Notes under the pieces: generated by a model | Told to the model about the DNA's origin: nothing | Seen by the model: the letters and a program-made list of their open reading frames with translations, nothing else | The model's database searches: none | Shown: one piece after another, positions 6,539-7,857 of the stretch | Position numbering within the stretch: the first letter of the stretch is position 1 | How the letters are laid out: each line of letters starts with the position of its first letter | Program-made: the position numbers and the translations under genes | Assembly: GCA_036276035.1 (NCBI GenBank) | Contig: DASUCM010000146.1 | Span: forward strand, 1-7,857 | Length of the DNA: 7,857 nucleotides | Reading direction: 5' to 3' | DNA from: JACDAF01 sp036276035 | Lineage (GTDB): Bacteria > Chloroflexota > Limnocylindria > P2-11E

Positions 6539-7857
6539 GCGAGCGCGCCTTCGAGTCGCGCTTCGACGCGATCTCGCCGCTCGACTACCGGTTCTACGGC
6601 GGCGACAGCAAGCTCTACGGCGAGCTCCACCCGTACCTCTCCGAGGAGGCGGCGATCCGCTACAAGGCGCGGGTCGAAGGCGCGCTCGCGCGCGCGATGT
6701 CGAAGTCCGGTCTGTGCTCCGAGCGCGTGGCCGAGGCCATCGAGCAGGCGTGCCACGACATCGCGCCGGCGGAGGTCGCCGCGGAGGAGTCGAGGACGCG
6801 CCACGACGTGCGCGCGCTCGTGAACGTCATCCAGTCGAAGGTGCCTGACGAGGCGAAGCGGTTCGTGCACCTCGGCGCGACGTCCTACGACATCGTCGAC
6901 ACGGCGAACGCGCTGCGCTACCGCGAGTGCGTGGAGAAGGTCGTCGTGCCGCGGCTCGCACGCGCGGTCGCGGTGTGCATCAAGATCGCCGAGGCCGAGG
7001 CCGAGACCGGCCAGATCGGCCGGACCCACGGTCGGCACGCCGAGCCGATCACCGTCGGGTTCCAGTTCGCCGAGTACGTCGCGCGGCTCGGCGAGCGGAC
7101 GCTCCGCCTTGGCGAGGCGGCGCGCGCTCTCCCGGGGAAGCTCTCCGGCGCGGTCGGGGCGTACAACGCGCTCGGCCTGCTCTCGGGCGAGCCGCGCGAG
7201 CTCGAGCGCCGCTTCCTGCGCTCACTGAAGCTGAAGCCCGCGCCGCACTCGACGCAGATCGTGCCGCCCGAGGGCTGGACCGACCTCGTGCACCACGCCA
7301 TCACCGCGCTCGGCGTCATGGCGAAGTGCGCGGACGATCTCCGCCACCTGCAGCGCAGCGAGATCGGCGAGATCGCGGAGGCCTTCGCCGCGGAGCAGGT
7401 GGGGAGCTCGACCATGCCGCACAAGCGCAACCCGGTGTCCTTCGAGAACGTGAAGAGCCTCTGGAAGGCGATGGCCCCGCGGATCGTGACGACGTACATG
7501 GACCAGATCAGCGAGCACCAGCGCGACCTCACGAACTCCGCGTCGCAGCGCTTCATCGGCGAGGTCATCGCCACGGTCGCGTACGCCGCGGGGCGGCTCG
7601 CCGACTCGCTCGAGAGCATCCGGGTCGACAAGGACCGCCTGCGCGCGAACCTCACTTCCGCGCGCGGCGGCATCGTCGCGGAACCGCTCTACGTCCTCCT
7701 CGCGAAGTACGGGCACCCCGACGCGCACGAGGCCGTGCGCCGGCTGACGCTCGAGGCGGAGCGCGGGTCGCGCAGCCTCCTCGAGATCGCGGTCCTCGAT
7801 CCCGAGCTGAAGGCCTCGCTCGCGAAGATGTCGCCGGAGGAGCGCCGGGTGCTCGAC
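6535..7857 (+). CDS. purB: Adenylosuccinate lyase (partial, 3' end missing)
   Basis: PurB cleaves fumarate from SAICAR in IMP synthesis and from adenylosuccinate to give AMP. The frame is open for 441 codons and runs off the window. Family signatures in order are ISPLDYRF near the N-terminus, TRHDV with His90, VHLGATSYDIVDTANAL, GRTHGRHAEPITVGF with His165 (probable catalytic His), KLSGAVGAYN (202-210), and the superfamily signature GSSTMPHKRNP at 290-300, whose Ser291/292 pair carries the probable catalytic serine. EHQRDLTNSASQRF at 327-340 fills the place of the HERDISHSSAER segment of Bacillus-type enzymes and hints at a divergent subgroup. The start is taken as TTG at 6535, overlapping the purE stop (TTGA). 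Conserved sequence begins within about 12 codons of it, and the next in-frame ATG (6697) would delete this region. An AAAGG lies about 10 bases upstream. Confidence 0.93.
   Translation, partial: MSERAFESRFDAISPLDYRFYGGDSKLYGELHPYLSEEAAIRYKARVEGALARAMSKSGLCSERVAEAIEQACHDIAPAEVAAEESRTRHDVRALVNVIQSKVPDEAKRFVHLGATSYDIVDTANALRYRECVEKVVVPRLARAVAVCIKIAEAEAETGQIGRTHGRHAEPITVGFQFAEYVARLGERTLRLGEAARALPGKLSGAVGAYNALGLLSGEPRELERRFLRSLKLKPAPHSTQIVPPEGWTDLVHHAITALGVMAKCADDLRHLQRSEIGEIAEAFAAEQVGSSTMPHKRNPVSFENVKSLWKAMAPRIVTTYMDQISEHQRDLTNSASQRFIGEVIATVAYAAGRLADSLESIRVDKDRLRANLTSARGGIVAEPLYVLLAKYGHPDAHEAVRRLTLEAERGSRSLLEIAVLDPELKASLAKMSPEERRVLD

Noticed and set aside
5842..7038. A 398-codon minus-strand frame opposite purE and purB
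   Set aside because: It is a shadow frame over two conserved genes, with no motif or sensible start context.

Overview
The window is a single, tightly packed plus-strand gene cluster from a very GC-rich bacterium (roughly 70% G+C by eye, with strong G/C preference at third codon positions). It is coding from end to end. All seven genes belong to recognisable bacterial families: guaB (3' end only), tldD, tldE/pmbA, guaA, purD, purE and purB (3' end missing). GTG and TTG starts, high GC and a near-complete absence of intergenic DNA would fit a GC-rich Chloroflexota- or Actinomycetota-like lineage. That assignment is a guess and was not tested by any search.

Layout. Positions 2-214 hold the C-terminus of IMP dehydrogenase. 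Positions 211-1671 and 1668-3059 encode the two partners of the TldD/TldE peptidase complex. TldD carries the HExxxH metal site and TldE lacks it. Positions 3059-4669 encode GMP synthase, 4680-6062 GAR synthetase, 6059-6538 the class I N5-CAIR mutase PurE, and 6535 to the window end adenylosuccinate lyase. Five of the six junctions are stop/start overlaps of 1 or 4 bases (ATGA, GTGA, TGATG, ATGA, TTGA). The only gap is 10 bases, between guaA and purD. No internal promoter, terminator, RNA gene, repeat array or mobile element is visible.

How the genes work together. GuaB and GuaA convert IMP to XMP and then GMP. PurD (step 2), PurE (carboxylation stage) and PurB (SAICAR cleavage, and adenylosuccinate cleavage towards AMP) belong to de novo IMP/AMP synthesis. 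The cluster therefore looks like a purine operon combining the guanine branch with part of the core pathway. The outsider is the tldD-tldE pair, inserted between guaB and guaA and apparently translationally coupled to both. I found no radically new system. The points worth a second look are this TldD/E placement, a basic/glycine-rich N-terminal extension on PurD, the TTG start of purB, the purE without an adjacent purK, and a few motif deviations.
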